Shown: positions 1 through 7,537, counted from the stretch's first letter. The stretch is 64,000 nucleotides of DNA from Gordonia effusa NBRC 100432 (GCF_000241305.1 NZ_BAEH01000018.1:1-64000); one strand, 5' to 3'. Notes: generated by a model not told the origin, from the sequence alone. A program made the numbers and translations.

Positions 1-341
1 TGGATTGGGAAATGTCCACGCTCGGTGACACCCTGACCGACGTTGCGCTGATGTGTGTCTATCGACGGCCGGTGTTCGATCGAGTGCTGGGCTTTTCGGC
101 CGCGTGGACGAGCGATCGGTATCCCAGTGCCGACGAGCTGGCGTCACGGTACGCCGACGCGGCCGGCGTTGATCTGGGCGACTGGCCGTTCTACCTGGCA
201 CTCGCCAACTTGAAACTCGGCGTCATCGCCGAAGGCATCGCACATCGCGCGCTCGCCGGAGCGGGAGATAGCGAGAACGCAAAGGCGGCCGAGGTGACCG
301 GTGAATTCATTGCCGAGGGACTGCGGCAGTTGGCCGGCTGA
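1..341 (+). CDS. Phosphotransferase family protein, C-terminal fragment
   Basis: The reading frame is open from the window edge (first whole codon at base 3), so this is the 3' end of a longer gene. It begins with DWEMSTLGDTLTDVAL, which matches the Mg2+-binding DWE..LGDPL.D segment of aminoglycoside/choline-kinase-like phosphotransferases (APH fold). The following helical tail, with a KLGVIAEGIAHRAL segment, is typical of the acyl-CoA-dehydrogenase-associated branch of this family in mycobacteria and relatives. The ATP-binding N-terminal lobe and catalytic loop lie outside the window, so activity and substrate cannot be judged. The internal ATG at base 12 is not a plausible start because it would cut the fold inside its metal-binding motif. 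Confidence 0.8.
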   Translation, partial: DWEMSTLGDTLTDVALMCVYRRPVFDRVLGFSAAWTSDRYPSADELASRYADAAGVDLGDWPFYLALANLKLGVIAEGIAHRALAGAGDSENAKAAEVTGEFIAEGLRQLAG

Positions 342-412
342 AAACCGCGCGTTGGCTTCCGGCGAGGGGGATTTTCTCTCGGGAGAGTCCAGAGCGCAGC
401 TTTGAGTCGCGA

Positions 413-1096
413 CTAGCGGAAGGTGGCGATTCCGCCGTCGCGGTCGGACAGGTGCAGGTGCTCGTTGAAGGACACCAGGTTCACCCCGGTGCGCCCGACG
501 ATCAGTTTGCTTACCGACGCGTTCACCATCGCTCGTGACAGCGCGGGCCACGACTGTCCGGGAATCGAGAATAGTTGCGCGATCCATTGCGTGATGACCC
601 CGGCCGACGACACCACGAGCAGCGTCTCGCCCGAGCCGGCTTGAGCGATGGCGGCCTTGGCTGACGCCGCGACGCGTTGCGCGAAGTCGGTATAGCTCTC
701 GCCCCCGGTGGTGGGCGTCGCGCCGTCGACCCAGCGGGACAGTGCGATGTCGAGGTGCTGTTGGAAGCTGCGCCCGTCGAGGTATTCCTCGGCCGTCGCC
801 GTCCCCATCAGGCTCGATAGCTCGTATTCATTCCAGCCGGGATCCACCTGAGGTGTGGGAGCGGCGTCGAATGCTCCCAATACTCCGGCGAGGGTTTGAG
901 TCTGTCGGGGAAGGTCCCCGCTGATCGCTCCGGTGAAGTTGGGGATCTGGTCGGCGAGTAATTTGCCGGTCAGCGCGGCTTGCGCGGCGCCAGCCTCGGT
1001 AAGACTGCCGATCGGGCCGTCGGAGGCCGCAGCAGTGTCGATTCCGTACGCGTTGGCCTGCGCCTGGCCATGTCGGACGAGATAGATGGTGCCCAT
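413..1096 (-). CDS. Histidine phosphatase (phosphoglycerate mutase-like) family protein
   Basis: The 227-residue protein opens with the family signature LVRHGQA (catalytic His9, the phospho-acceptor). It carries the acid pair WNEYE near residues 88-92 and a GES.TDF.QRV helix near 132-141. The second catalytic histidine, normally in a V(S/T)HGG motif, is replaced: the sequence reads VVSSAGVI with Ser164 at that place. Non-canonical residues here are found in some actinobacterial members, so this may be a divergent phosphatase rather than a dead enzyme; the substrate is unknown. It is convergent with the truncated phosphotransferase upstream; related genes often sit beside APH-like/acyl-CoA dehydrogenase genes, but the sequence does not prove a shared pathway. 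Confidence 0.85.
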   Translation of the reverse strand: MGTIYLVRHGQAQANAYGIDTAAASDGPIGSLTEAGAAQAALTGKLLADQIPNFTGAISGDLPRQTQTLAGVLGAFDAAPTPQVDPGWNEYELSSLMGTATAEEYLDGRSFQQHLDIALSRWVDGATPTTGGESYTDFAQRVAASAKAAIAQAGSGETLLVVSSAGVITQWIAQLFSIPGQSWPALSRAMVNASVSKLIVGRTGVNLVSFNEHLHLSDRDGGIATFR

Positions 1097-1156
1097 TACT
1101 TCACCCTATTGGTCGGTGAGCGATGACTTTTCAGCGGACGCCCGGTCTATCTCGAT

Positions 1157-1570
1157 ATGGCACCGACTCTGCTCGTGAATCTTCCGACGGCGGATGTCGC
1201 TCGCGCTCGCGAGTTCTTCGGCCGAATCGGATTCACCCTCGACACCGCGTTCTCCGACGACGGGACGCTCGTCGTCGAGGTCGGCGCGAGCCGGGTCGTC
1301 CTGCTCAGATGCGAACGATTCGCCGGATATTCGGCGACGCCGACTGGTAAGGACTCGCGTATGGCTGCCACGGCGATGTTGGCCGTGGCAGTGGATCGAC
1401 GCCACGACGTCGACGACATCGTGGTGCGCGCCGTCGAATTGGGCGCACGACCCATTCGCACCGTCGAAGATCCCGGCTTCATGTACTCCAGAAGTTTCCG
1501 TGATCTCGACGGTCACGGATGGGACGTGGTGTGGATGGATCCGGCGCAATTGGCGGGGACGGACGAGTAG
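1157..1570 (+). CDS. VOC (glyoxalase/bleomycin-resistance-like) family protein
   Basis: A 137-residue single-chain vicinal-oxygen-chelate fold. The first beta-alpha-beta module is LLVNLPTADVARAREFFGRIGF (written here only as a description of residues 5-26: beta strand, then the A..FF...GF helix). The second module contains the D-P-G-F-M and D-L-D-G-H-G-W-D-V strand-turn near residues 108-124. Such proteins form dimers and bind metals or antibiotics. The usual His/Glu metal ligands are not clear, so metal dependence and substrate are unknown. It is divergent from the histidine phosphatase, with about 60 bp between starts, and convergent with the sigma-factor gene, from which it is separated by a tandem-repeat block. 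Confidence 0.75.
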   Translation: MAPTLLVNLPTADVARAREFFGRIGFTLDTAFSDDGTLVVEVGASRVVLLRCERFAGYSATPTGKDSRMAATAMLAVAVDRRHDVDDIVVRAVELGARPIRTVEDPGFMYSRSFRDLDGHGWDVVWMDPAQLAGTDE

Positions 1571-1602
1571 GGGCGGGGTTGGGTTGGGTTTTCGGGCGGC
1601 GG

Positions 1603-1812
1603 TGGTCTCGATACACGCGCGTCTCGCTTCGCTCGGCGTGCGTACTCGACCGGCGGTGGGGGGTGGTCTCGCTTTGCTCGGCGTGCGTACTCGACCGGCG
1701 GTGGGGTGGTCTCGCTTTGCTCGGCGTGCGTACTCGACCGGCGGTGGGGGGTCTCGCTTTGCTTGGTGGGCGCACTCGAGCAGTGAGGGGGGCGGAGTGC
1801 GGACTCGACCAT
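1603..1812. repeat. Degenerate tandem repeat block between convergent genes
   Basis: Three nearly identical units begin with GTCTCGCTT at 1621, 1666 and 1709 (lengths 45, 43 and 42 bases) and contain GGCGTGCGTACTCGACCGG. They are preceded by a GGTCTCGATAC head at about 1603 and followed by a decayed fourth unit from 1751 (GCGCACTCGAG, then GGACTCGACC). The block fills the whole gap between the stop codons of the VOC gene and the sigG-like gene. Motifs of the type GGTCTCGATAC...TACTCGACC are, to my recollection, common intergenic repeats in Gordonia and Rhodococcus. There are no spacers of unique sequence, so it is not a CRISPR array. Confidence 0.8.
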
Positions 1813-2841
1813 CTAGACGGTTGCCGGCGGCGTCTCCGGCAGGCCGAAGCGGGCGAATAGCGCCGTCGGATCGTCGTCGAAGAAGGCGACCACGTGCCCG
1901 ACCTTGCCGTCGTCGGCGAATTCCAGCACCTGCAACTGGAACGGCCGGTGTACACCGTCGGGGCCGATCATGTAGAGCCCGAACGCTACCTGTCCGTTGG
2001 CCACGGCCGGGACCAGAATCTGGTCGCCGGCTTTCTCGGCCGGGCAATTCTCTCTGATGAGCGTGCCGATCGACGCGGGCCCCTGGTACCAGCCGGTGAA
2101 CGGCGGCATTTCCCAAATGGCGTCGTCGGTGAACATCTCGGTGATGGCGTTGACGTCGTAGCGTTCGAAGGCCGCGACGTACCTGCTGAGGAGTGCCTTC
2201 TTCCCCGCATCAAGTTCGGCCGGATCGGGCTGGACCGAATCTCTTTGCGGTGCAACCGAACTCAACTGTGTGCGAGCGCGCTGCAGCAAACTATTCACAG
2301 TCGCGACCGAAACGTCGACGGCGTCCGCGACTTCCGCGGCCTTCCAGCCCATCACATCGCGCAGGATCAGCACCGCACGCTGCCGCTCGGGTAGGTGTTG
2401 CAACGCGGCGATAAACGCGAGCCGGATCGACTCGCGCGCGCCGACGACGTATGCGGGATCGGCGTCGGGGCTGGGTGCAATGTCGTCGACATCGCTCGCG
2501 TAGGGCTCCAGCCAGGGCACCTCGTGGTCTTGCAGCAGAGTGTCGGTGGGATCGAAGGCGTCGCCGCCCAGCCCGGACGGCAGCGGACGCCGTTGCGTGG
2601 ATTGCAGCGCGGTGAGGCACGTGTTGGTAGCGATCTTGTGCAGCCAAGTGCGCACCGACGCTCGACCGTCGAATTTGTCGAACGCCCGCCATGCGCGCAG
2701 GTAGGTGTCCTGGGTGAGGTCCTCCGCATCGGCGTGTGAGCCCATCATCCGATAGCAATGCGCGATGATCTCGCGTCGATACGGCTCGGTGGCCTCGTGA
2801 AAGTCGACGTCGGGACCAGTGGTGGTGCTCGGGGCTGTCAT
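1813..2841 (-). CDS. sigG: SigG-like RNA polymerase sigma factor with SnoaL-like tail
   Basis: Sigma-70 of the large ECF type (SigG/SigJ-like). Region 2 lies near residues 10-80 (YRREIIAHCYRMMGS..DAEDLTQDTYLRAW, then WLHKIATNTCL). Region 4 lies near 135-190 (LPERQRAVLILRDVMGW, then an HTH ending SLLQRARTQL). A C-terminal NTF2/SnoaL-like domain follows (ALLSRYVAAFERYDV..ITEMFTDDAIWEMPP). I choose the ATG at 2841 (342 residues) rather than an in-frame start at 2871. A TAATCT -10 element lies seven bases before this ATG, and no Shine-Dalgarno precedes either start, so the mRNA is probably leaderless. In M. tuberculosis sigG is induced by DNA damage independently of LexA/RecA, and the promoter here fits that. 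Confidence 0.85.
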   Translation of the reverse strand: MTAPSTTTGPDVDFHEATEPYRREIIAHCYRMMGSHADAEDLTQDTYLRAWRAFDKFDGRASVRTWLHKIATNTCLTALQSTQRRPLPSGLGGDAFDPTDTLLQDHEVPWLEPYASDVDDIAPSPDADPAYVVGARESIRLAFIAALQHLPERQRAVLILRDVMGWKAAEVADAVDVSVATVNSLLQRARTQLSSVAPQRDSVQPDPAELDAGKKALLSRYVAAFERYDVNAITEMFTDDAIWEMPPFTGWYQGPASIGTLIRENCPAEKAGDQILVPAVANGQVAFGLYMIGPDGVHRPFQLQVLEFADDGKVGHVVAFFDDDPTALFARFGLPETPPATV

Positions 2842-2848
2842 GTGAGGT

Positions 2849-2871
2849 AGATTACCCGAAACCACCGACAT
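2849..2871 (-). promoter_or_regulatory. Candidate RecA-independent (PafBC-type) DNA-damage promoter
   Basis: On the minus strand the sequence reads ATGTCGGTG, eight bases, then TAATCT. The mycobacterial RecA-NDp promoter consensus is tTGTCRGTG-N8-TAnnnT. The match is 8 of 9 in the first element, exact spacing, and exact in the second. The -10 ends seven bases before the ATG of the sigG-like gene, implying a leaderless transcript. This is a motif match from memory and has not been tested genome-wide. Confidence 0.7.
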
Positions 2872-2916
2872 GTGTACAGTGTGAACATTAGAGATGACGC
2901 CCGGGCCGGTCCGCCC

Positions 2917-4323
2917 TCAACACTCCACGTAATTCACCGGCACGCTGACGGCGAGCCCGCCCGTCGATGTCTCTTTGTATTTGGTGCTCATATCGGCGCC
3001 GGTAATGCGCATGGTTTCGATGACCTGGTCGAGGCTTACGCGGTGCGCGCCATCGCCGCGAAGGGCCATCCGCGCGGCATTTATCGCCTTACCTGCCGAG
3101 ATCGCGTTCCGCTCGATACAGGGAATCTGGACTAGTCCGCCGATCGGATCGCAGGTGAGTCCGAGGCTGTGCTCCATTGCGATCTCCGCGGCGTTCTCGA
3201 CTTGTTCTGGCGTGCCGCCGAGGATTTCCGCCAAGCCCGCGGCTGCCATCGACGCCGCTGAGCCGACTTCGCCCTGGCATCCAACCTCCGCGCCGGAGAT
3301 CGATGCGCGCTCCTTGTATAGCGAACCGATCGCGCCAGCGGCCAACAGGAAACGGATCGCGGTGTCGTCGGGATCGGCGCGCCCGGCCGCGGTGTAGTGC
3401 ACGGCATAGTGCAAGACCGCTGGCACGATGCCCGCCGCGCCATTGGTCGGCGCGGTCACTACTCGGCCGCCGGAGGCATTCTCTTCGTTGATCGCCAACG
3501 CGACCAGGTTCACCCAGTCTTCGGCGAATTCCGGTCGACGGTCGGGGTCTTCAGCGTCCAGACGCTCGTACCAACTTCGGGCGCGACGTCGGACACCGAG
3601 TGTGCCCGGTAGCGTTCCCGATCGAGAGATGCCGCGTTGCTCGCAGGCGACCATGACATCGCGGATATGAAGTAAGCGCTCACGAACTTCCTCGCGTGTG
3701 TGGGTCTGGCCTTCGATGCGGCCCATAACATCACTCATGCTGCAGTTGTCGCGGTGGCAGAGGTCGAGAAGTTCTGCGGCGCAGGAGAACTCGCCTCGAT
3801 TCGACTCTGTGGTCTGCTCTCCCCGTGCTTGCGCCTGTTCTTCGGTGACCACGAATCCACCGCCGACCGAATAGTAGGTCCGCGTGAGTAGTTCGACGCC
3901 GGTCCGATCAGAAGCTTTGATAGTCAACGCATTCGGATGAAACGGCAGAATTGTCGCCGGGTGCATCACCAGATCGTCGACGGCGAGGACGACCGTGGGG
4001 GATGACGTCGGCGCTAGCTGGGCTGCCACCGCGACACGTCCGGTAGACGTCATCATCGCGACGCGCTTATCGAGAACGTCGGACGTAGTCTCTTCGGGGG
4101 CATAGCCTTCGAGGCCGAGCAGGATCGCCGTCGGGGTGCCGTGTCCGGCTCCCGTCGCGGCCAGCGACCCGTAGAGATCCACGCGAATGTCGACGACGGA
4201 ACCTAGTACATCAGTAGCGACCAGTTCGGCGACGAACCGACTCGCGGCACGCATCGGGCCGACCGTATGCGAACTCGACGGCCCAATGCCCACCGAGAAC
4301 AGGTCGAATACGCTGATAGTCAT
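2917..4323 (-). CDS. sdaA: L-serine ammonia-lyase (L-serine dehydratase)
   Basis: This 468-residue enzyme converts L-serine to pyruvate and ammonia using a [4Fe-4S] cluster. The N-terminal beta domain starts [20 protein letters not shown], the family hallmark. The C-terminal alpha domain holds the cluster region: [11 protein letters not shown] near residue 345 and [14 protein letters not shown] near residue 390. The chain ends in Cys (NYVEC), matching the C-terminal cysteine that occupies the active site in single-chain SdaA enzymes. Length and domain fusion fit the single-chain bacterial type. It lies 80 bp downstream of ssuD on the same strand, so co-transcription is possible; serine is the carbon precursor of cysteine, but a regulatory link is inference. 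Confidence 0.95.
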   Translation of the reverse strand: MTISVFDLFSVGIGPSSSHTVGPMRAASRFVAELVATDVLGSVVDIRVDLYGSLAATGAGHGTPTAILLGLEGYAPEETTSDVLDKRVAMMTSTGRVAVAAQLAPTSSPTVVLAVDDLVMHPATILPFHPNALTIKASDRTGVELLTRTYYSVGGGFVVTEEQAQARGEQTTESNRGEFSCAAELLDLCHRDNCSMSDVMGRIEGQTHTREEVRERLLHIRDVMVACEQRGISRSGTLPGTLGVRRRARSWYERLDAEDPDRRPEFAEDWVNLVALAINEENASGGRVVTAPTNGAAGIVPAVLHYAVHYTAAGRADPDDTAIRFLLAAGAIGSLYKERASISGAEVGCQGEVGSAASMAAAGLAEILGGTPEQVENAAEIAMEHSLGLTCDPIGGLVQIPCIERNAISAGKAINAARMALRGDGAHRVSLDQVIETMRITGADMSTKYKETSTGGLAVSVPVNYVEC

Positions 4324-4403
4324 CTATCAAGCGTGCGCCGAAATTTGATCGAGCGCACATTTACCGCCCATTAGACGGCGCGTCGTGGGGCTAGGAAGCC
4401 GAG

Positions 4404-5600
4404 CTAGGAAGCGCTGACTTTGCCAGCCGTACCGAAGGTCTCGACCGACGGCAAGAACGCGTTTCGCACCGGCTCGACGCTCGCGAAGTCGTCGTCGAGG
4501 ATGCCGCGTTCGGCGAGACGAGGCCGGACCCCTTCGCCGAAATGGTAGGCCTCTTCGACATGCGGGTAGCCGGACAAAATGAAGTGGTCAAGGCCCAGCG
4601 CCGCATATTCGGCGATTCGGTCGGCGACTTCGTCATGCGATCCGACGAGTGCGGTGCCCGCACCGCCACGAACCAGGCCGACGCCGGTCCAGAGGTTCGG
4701 GAAAATCTCCAAAGACCTTGCGTCCGAGCTACTTCCGAAGCTCGCGCCGCCTTCGTGGAGGGCGCGCATACGTTGCTGGCCCTCGGACTCGGACTGTGCG
4801 AGGTTGGCTTGCGCGGCCTCGACGACCTTCGGGTCGAGATTGCCGAGCAGCCGGTCGGCTTCGGCCCACGCCTGCTCGGAGGTGTCCCGCGAGATCACGT
4901 GGAGTCGGATGCCGTAGTCGAGTTCGCGGCCGGCGGCCTTCGACAGCCCCCGTATCCAGTTGAGCTTTTCGGCGACCTGCACGGGTGGCTCACCCCAGGT
5001 GAGATAGGTGTCGGCGAACTCTGCCGCCACCGTCCCTGCCGCGGGCGAGCTGCCGCCGAAGAAGATAGGTGGTGTGGGATCGGGGATGCGAGCAGCCTGC
5101 GCACCTTCGACCCGCAGATGTTTTCCGGTGTAGGTGACCGGACCGTTGTCGGCCCACAGTTGACGAAGAATGTCGAGGAATTCGCCGCACCGCTCGTAGC
5201 GGCCGTCCTTGGTGAGGAAGTCCCCGAACGCGCGTTGCTCGCGCGACTCACCCCCGGTGACGACGTTGAGCAACAGCCGGCCCTTCGACTGCCATTGAAA
5301 GGTCGCGGCCATTTGCGCGGCCAGCAGCGGACTCATCAACCCCGGTCGCAAGGCAACGAGGAATTTCAGCGTTTCAGTCGTTTCGACCAGCATCGCGGTG
5401 GTCAGCCAGGCGTCCTCGCACCAGAGGCCGGTCGGGGTGAGTACCGCCTCGAATCCATTGACCTCGGCCGCGCCGGCGAGTTGATTCAGATACTTCAGAT
5501 CGGCTGGCCGGTCGCCCGACATCGAACTGCCATGACCGCCGGCGATCAGATTGCGGGAATCGCCATAGGTGGGCAGGAACCAATGGAAGTGCGCGGACAC
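4404..5600 (-). CDS. ssuD: FMNH2-dependent alkanesulfonate monooxygenase
   Basis: A luciferase-like TIM-barrel flavoprotein that releases sulfite from alkanesulfonates, giving sulfur when sulfate or cysteine is short. The chain begins VSAHFHWFLPTYGDSRNL and contains the conserved stretch LLLNVVTGG and an SPAAGTVAAEFADTYLTWGEPP region, all typical of SsuD. I choose the GTG at 5600 (398 residues, close to the 381 of E. coli SsuD) because GAAAGGAC lies about six bases upstream and similarity starts there; a longer open frame to 5735 adds only unrelated sequence. The FMN reductase and the ssuABC transporter are not in this window. The gene is divergent from a ROK regulator preceded by a polycysteine leader. 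Confidence 0.92.
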   Translation of the reverse strand: MSAHFHWFLPTYGDSRNLIAGGHGSSMSGDRPADLKYLNQLAGAAEVNGFEAVLTPTGLWCEDAWLTTAMLVETTETLKFLVALRPGLMSPLLAAQMAATFQWQSKGRLLLNVVTGGESREQRAFGDFLTKDGRYERCGEFLDILRQLWADNGPVTYTGKHLRVEGAQAARIPDPTPPIFFGGSSPAAGTVAAEFADTYLTWGEPPVQVAEKLNWIRGLSKAAGRELDYGIRLHVISRDTSEQAWAEADRLLGNLDPKVVEAAQANLAQSESEGQQRMRALHEGGASFGSSSDARSLEIFPNLWTGVGLVRGGAGTALVGSHDEVADRIAEYAALGLDHFILSGYPHVEEAYHFGEGVRPRLAERGILDDDFASVEPVRNAFLPSVETFGTAGKVSAS

Positions 5601-5772
5601 ACGAAGTCCTTTCAAATGGCAGCAGGGATCTCCTCGAGTCAACGCCACTTCGGTTGGAAACCCCGGTGTTGAAATCTCCGTGGGCGAAAGGTGGGAAGTG
5701 GTGCGGCGGCGATCTATATTCGCCGGTACGTGCACCTATGCGGGCCGCGGACCGGGCCGCAGGGGGCCAGAT

Positions 5773-5800
5773 GGCGACTGTGTGCTGTCCCACAGTCGCC
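5773..5800. promoter_or_regulatory. Perfect 10-bp inverted repeat in the ssuD/ROK divergent region
   Basis: GGCGACTGTG (5773-5782), an eight-base centre, and CACAGTCGCC (5791-5800) form a perfect inverted repeat midway between ssuD and the leader peptide. No T-tract follows on either strand, which argues against a simple terminator. It could be a regulator operator (for example for the neighbouring ROK protein) or a hairpin in the 5' leader of ssuD mRNA. The rest of 5601-5881 shows no other gene I can support. Confidence 0.55.
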
Positions 5801-5881
5801 GGATGTTGCGTCCATTATCGACACGCTGCTAGCTTTGCGACTATGTCGAGTCACCAGCACCACATCCCGGAGGTCACCTAT

Positions 5882-5947
5882 ATGACCACCGCTTTGGGAT
5901 GCCGTCTGCCGCTGGCTCGTGTTCTCTGTTGTTGTCGAATGCGCTGA
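5882..5947 (+). CDS. Polycysteine leader peptide (cysteine-responsive attenuator candidate)
   Basis: A 21-residue ORF starting MTTALGC and ending RVLCCCRMR, with three consecutive TGT cysteine codons plus a fourth Cys at residue 7. A strong ribosome-binding site (GGAGG at 5869-5873) lies eight bases before the ATG, which supports translation and fixes this start over an in-frame ATG at 5843. It sits 123 bp before the ROK regulator gene on the same strand. Short ORFs with Cys runs act as cysteine-sensing attenuators in mycobacteria, and similar 'putative leader peptides' precede sulfur genes in other actinobacteria. Stalling at the Cys run would report low cysteinyl-tRNA. The link to sulfur control here is inference, supported by the divergent ssuD. 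Confidence 0.75.
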   Translation: MTTALGCRLPLARVLCCCRMR

Positions 5948-5961
5948 AACGACCCTGATCT

Positions 5962-5987
5962 GCCTATTTAGGCTTCTTTCGTTTTCT
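5962..5987 (+). terminator. Weak hairpin plus T-rich run after the leader peptide (possible attenuator)
   Basis: GCCT-attt-AGGC (5962-5973) is a short hairpin that could extend to five pairs with a two-base loop. It is followed by the T-rich TTCTTTCGTTTTC (5974-5986) and begins 14 bases after the leader stop codon. By itself it is a weak terminator, but its place between a polycysteine ORF and the regulator gene is where an attenuator would be expected. Confidence 0.35.
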
Positions 5988-6070
5988 CGCTTCATCGGGT
6001 CTGAAACTACGAGGTTTCACTCGACCTTCCGATGCTGGGCGGGCATTCACACCTTCTTGAGGACAACACC

Positions 6071-7432
6071 ATGACCACCACACTCGACCATCGCAGTGAC
6101 ATTCGGCCCGCCCGTTCCAACGCCGGCGCCGTGGTCACTCGGCCCGCACCGCCGCGCAGTGCCCGGACCTCCCGCCCGCTCGCCTACGGTTCACGTCCGT
6201 TGGCTGTCGACCCGCGGCTGGCCACCGGGCTCGGGGCCGCCCGACCGGGGATCCAGCAAGGAAAGCCCAGAATTCATATCGCGACGCCGCAACTAGAACT
6301 GTCGTCGAAGCCGGCGGCAGTGGTCCTGCGTACCGCCCGCCTCTCGGGACCGATCTTCCGTGACGCTGCTGCCGAACAGACCGACCTGTCGATTTCGACG
6401 GTCAATCGCCAGGTTGGTGCATTGCTTCGGGCCGGACTCATTCGTGAACGGGCCGACCTTGCGCCAGCCGGCGCGATCGGCCGTCCGCGTCTACCTTTCG
6501 AACTCAATGTCGCCGACTATCTGACGGTCGGCATCCACATCGGCTTCAAGGTCACCTCGATCACCACCCACGATTTGCTCCATCGCGTCGTCGGAGCCAT
6601 CCAGATTCCGACGCCGGAGGGTGATCCGGAAGAAGTCTTGGCGGCCATCGGCGTATCCGCTCGACGGTTCGCGTCGCGGTGGACCGGAAAGCGTGCGTTG
6701 TGGACCGGTGTCGCGATCGGTGGTCGGGTGCGTGACGGCGGATTCGTCGACCACCCACGGTTGGGTTGGGAGAAGGCGCCCGTCGGTCGGATCATCGCCG
6801 AGAGTGTCGGACTGCCGGTGTCGGTGGCATCGCACGTCGAGGCAATGGCTGCGGCGGAGCTGCTGGTCAATCCAGACAACAGCTCGGCCAGCTTCCTCTA
6901 CTTTTACGCACGCGAGATGGTCGGTGTCGCGTTCAGTGTCGACGGGTCGGTGCACACCCCGTCGTCGGGACCGCCGGTAATCGGCCATTTCCCCACTGGT
7001 GCAACAGAACTGCTCGACCCTAATCGGACGGGCCAGTTGGAGCCGACGGCGAGTGATACCGGCGTGGTCAACGCAGCTCGTGCCGCGGGGCTTACCGTCG
7101 AAGGAATCGACGCGGTACACGAGTTGGCTCGCAACGGCGACGACATCGCACGCAAGATCCTCGATGAACGCGCCCTGGTGCTCGGTCGAGCGGTCGCGCT
7201 GATTGCCGATATCTTCAACCCCGATCACATCATTCTGGGTGGGCAGGCTTTCACCGATGCGCCGCTAACGCTGCCGACCGTTGCCAAGGCGGTTCGGGAG
7301 ACTACGGTGGCGGCGAAACGTGATGTGCGCGTGTCGCATTCGGGTGTCACCGTGCAACAGCAGGCGGCTGGCGCGGTCTCGCTCGACGCGATCTACTCCG
7401 ATCCACTGGAAGCAATCGCGCTGACCGCGTAA
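6071..7432 (+). CDS. ROK-family transcriptional regulator (CysR/SsuR-like)
   Basis: A 453-residue protein. An Arg/Pro-rich, probably disordered head (about residues 1-75) precedes a winged helix-turn-helix (about 85-150: FRDAAAEQTDLSISTVNRQV, then LLRAGLI, then IGRPRLP) and a ROK sugar-kinase-like domain to the C-terminus (GVAIGG, DIFNPDHIILGGQ). I choose ATG 6071 because GAGGA lies seven bases upstream; an ATG at 6032 has none. In Corynebacterium glutamicum the ROK-type regulators CysR and SsuR activate sulfate-reduction and sulfonate genes. The position opposite ssuD and behind a polycysteine leader makes a sulfur role likely, but the effector and targets are inferred. Confidence 0.8.
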   Translation: MTTTLDHRSDIRPARSNAGAVVTRPAPPRSARTSRPLAYGSRPLAVDPRLATGLGAARPGIQQGKPRIHIATPQLELSSKPAAVVLRTARLSGPIFRDAAAEQTDLSISTVNRQVGALLRAGLIRERADLAPAGAIGRPRLPFELNVADYLTVGIHIGFKVTSITTHDLLHRVVGAIQIPTPEGDPEEVLAAIGVSARRFASRWTGKRALWTGVAIGGRVRDGGFVDHPRLGWEKAPVGRIIAESVGLPVSVASHVEAMAAAELLVNPDNSSASFLYFYAREMVGVAFSVDGSVHTPSSGPPVIGHFPTGATELLDPNRTGQLEPTASDTGVVNAARAAGLTVEGIDAVHELARNGDDIARKILDERALVLGRAVALIADIFNPDHIILGGQAFTDAPLTLPTVAKAVRETTVAAKRDVRVSHSGVTVQQQAAGAVSLDAIYSDPLEAIALTA

Positions 7433-7450
7433 GTTCGGTCGCGCACCGCA

Positions 7451-7536
7451 CCCTTTCGCAAACCCAACACAAAGCGACATCCCCGACCCACGATTCCGGG
7501 TCGGGGATGTCGCTTTGTGTTGGGTTTGCGAAAGGG
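7451..7536. terminator. Perfect 39-bp inverted repeat between convergent genes
   Basis: Arms at 7451-7489 and 7498-7536 are perfect reverse complements over 39 bases, separated by eight bases (ACGATTCC). The arms start with CCCTTTCGCAAACCC and end at the loop with CCCCGACCC. The element fills the gap between the ROK gene and the ABC permease gene, ending two bases from the permease stop. It should fold on either transcript and most likely serves as a bidirectional terminator, although no long U-tract follows. It is much longer than an ordinary intrinsic terminator stem. Confidence 0.8.
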
Positions 7537-7537
7537 G

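Noticed and set aside
1603..1812. CRISPR array
   Set aside because: The units are contiguous tandem copies without unique spacers, and there are no cas genes nearby.
2842..2871. N-terminal extension of the sigG-like protein (MSVVSGNLPH)
   Set aside because: The candidate promoter overlaps these codons and its -10 is seven bases before the ATG at 2841, so the extension would lie upstream of the transcript.
4333..4358. GTGCGC...GCGCAC hairpin between ssuD and sdaA
   Set aside because: Six-bp arms with a 14-base loop and no T-run are too weak to call a terminator or a riboswitch.
4542..5672. Long plus-strand open frame antisense to ssuD (376 codons)
   Set aside because: Shadow of ssuD; no recognisable domain, and it ends in the divergent regulatory region.
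5714..5818. A cysteine-containing short ORF on the minus strand in the ssuD 5' region
   Set aside because: It has scattered, not consecutive, Cys codons and no ribosome-binding site, so it does not resemble a second polycysteine attenuator.
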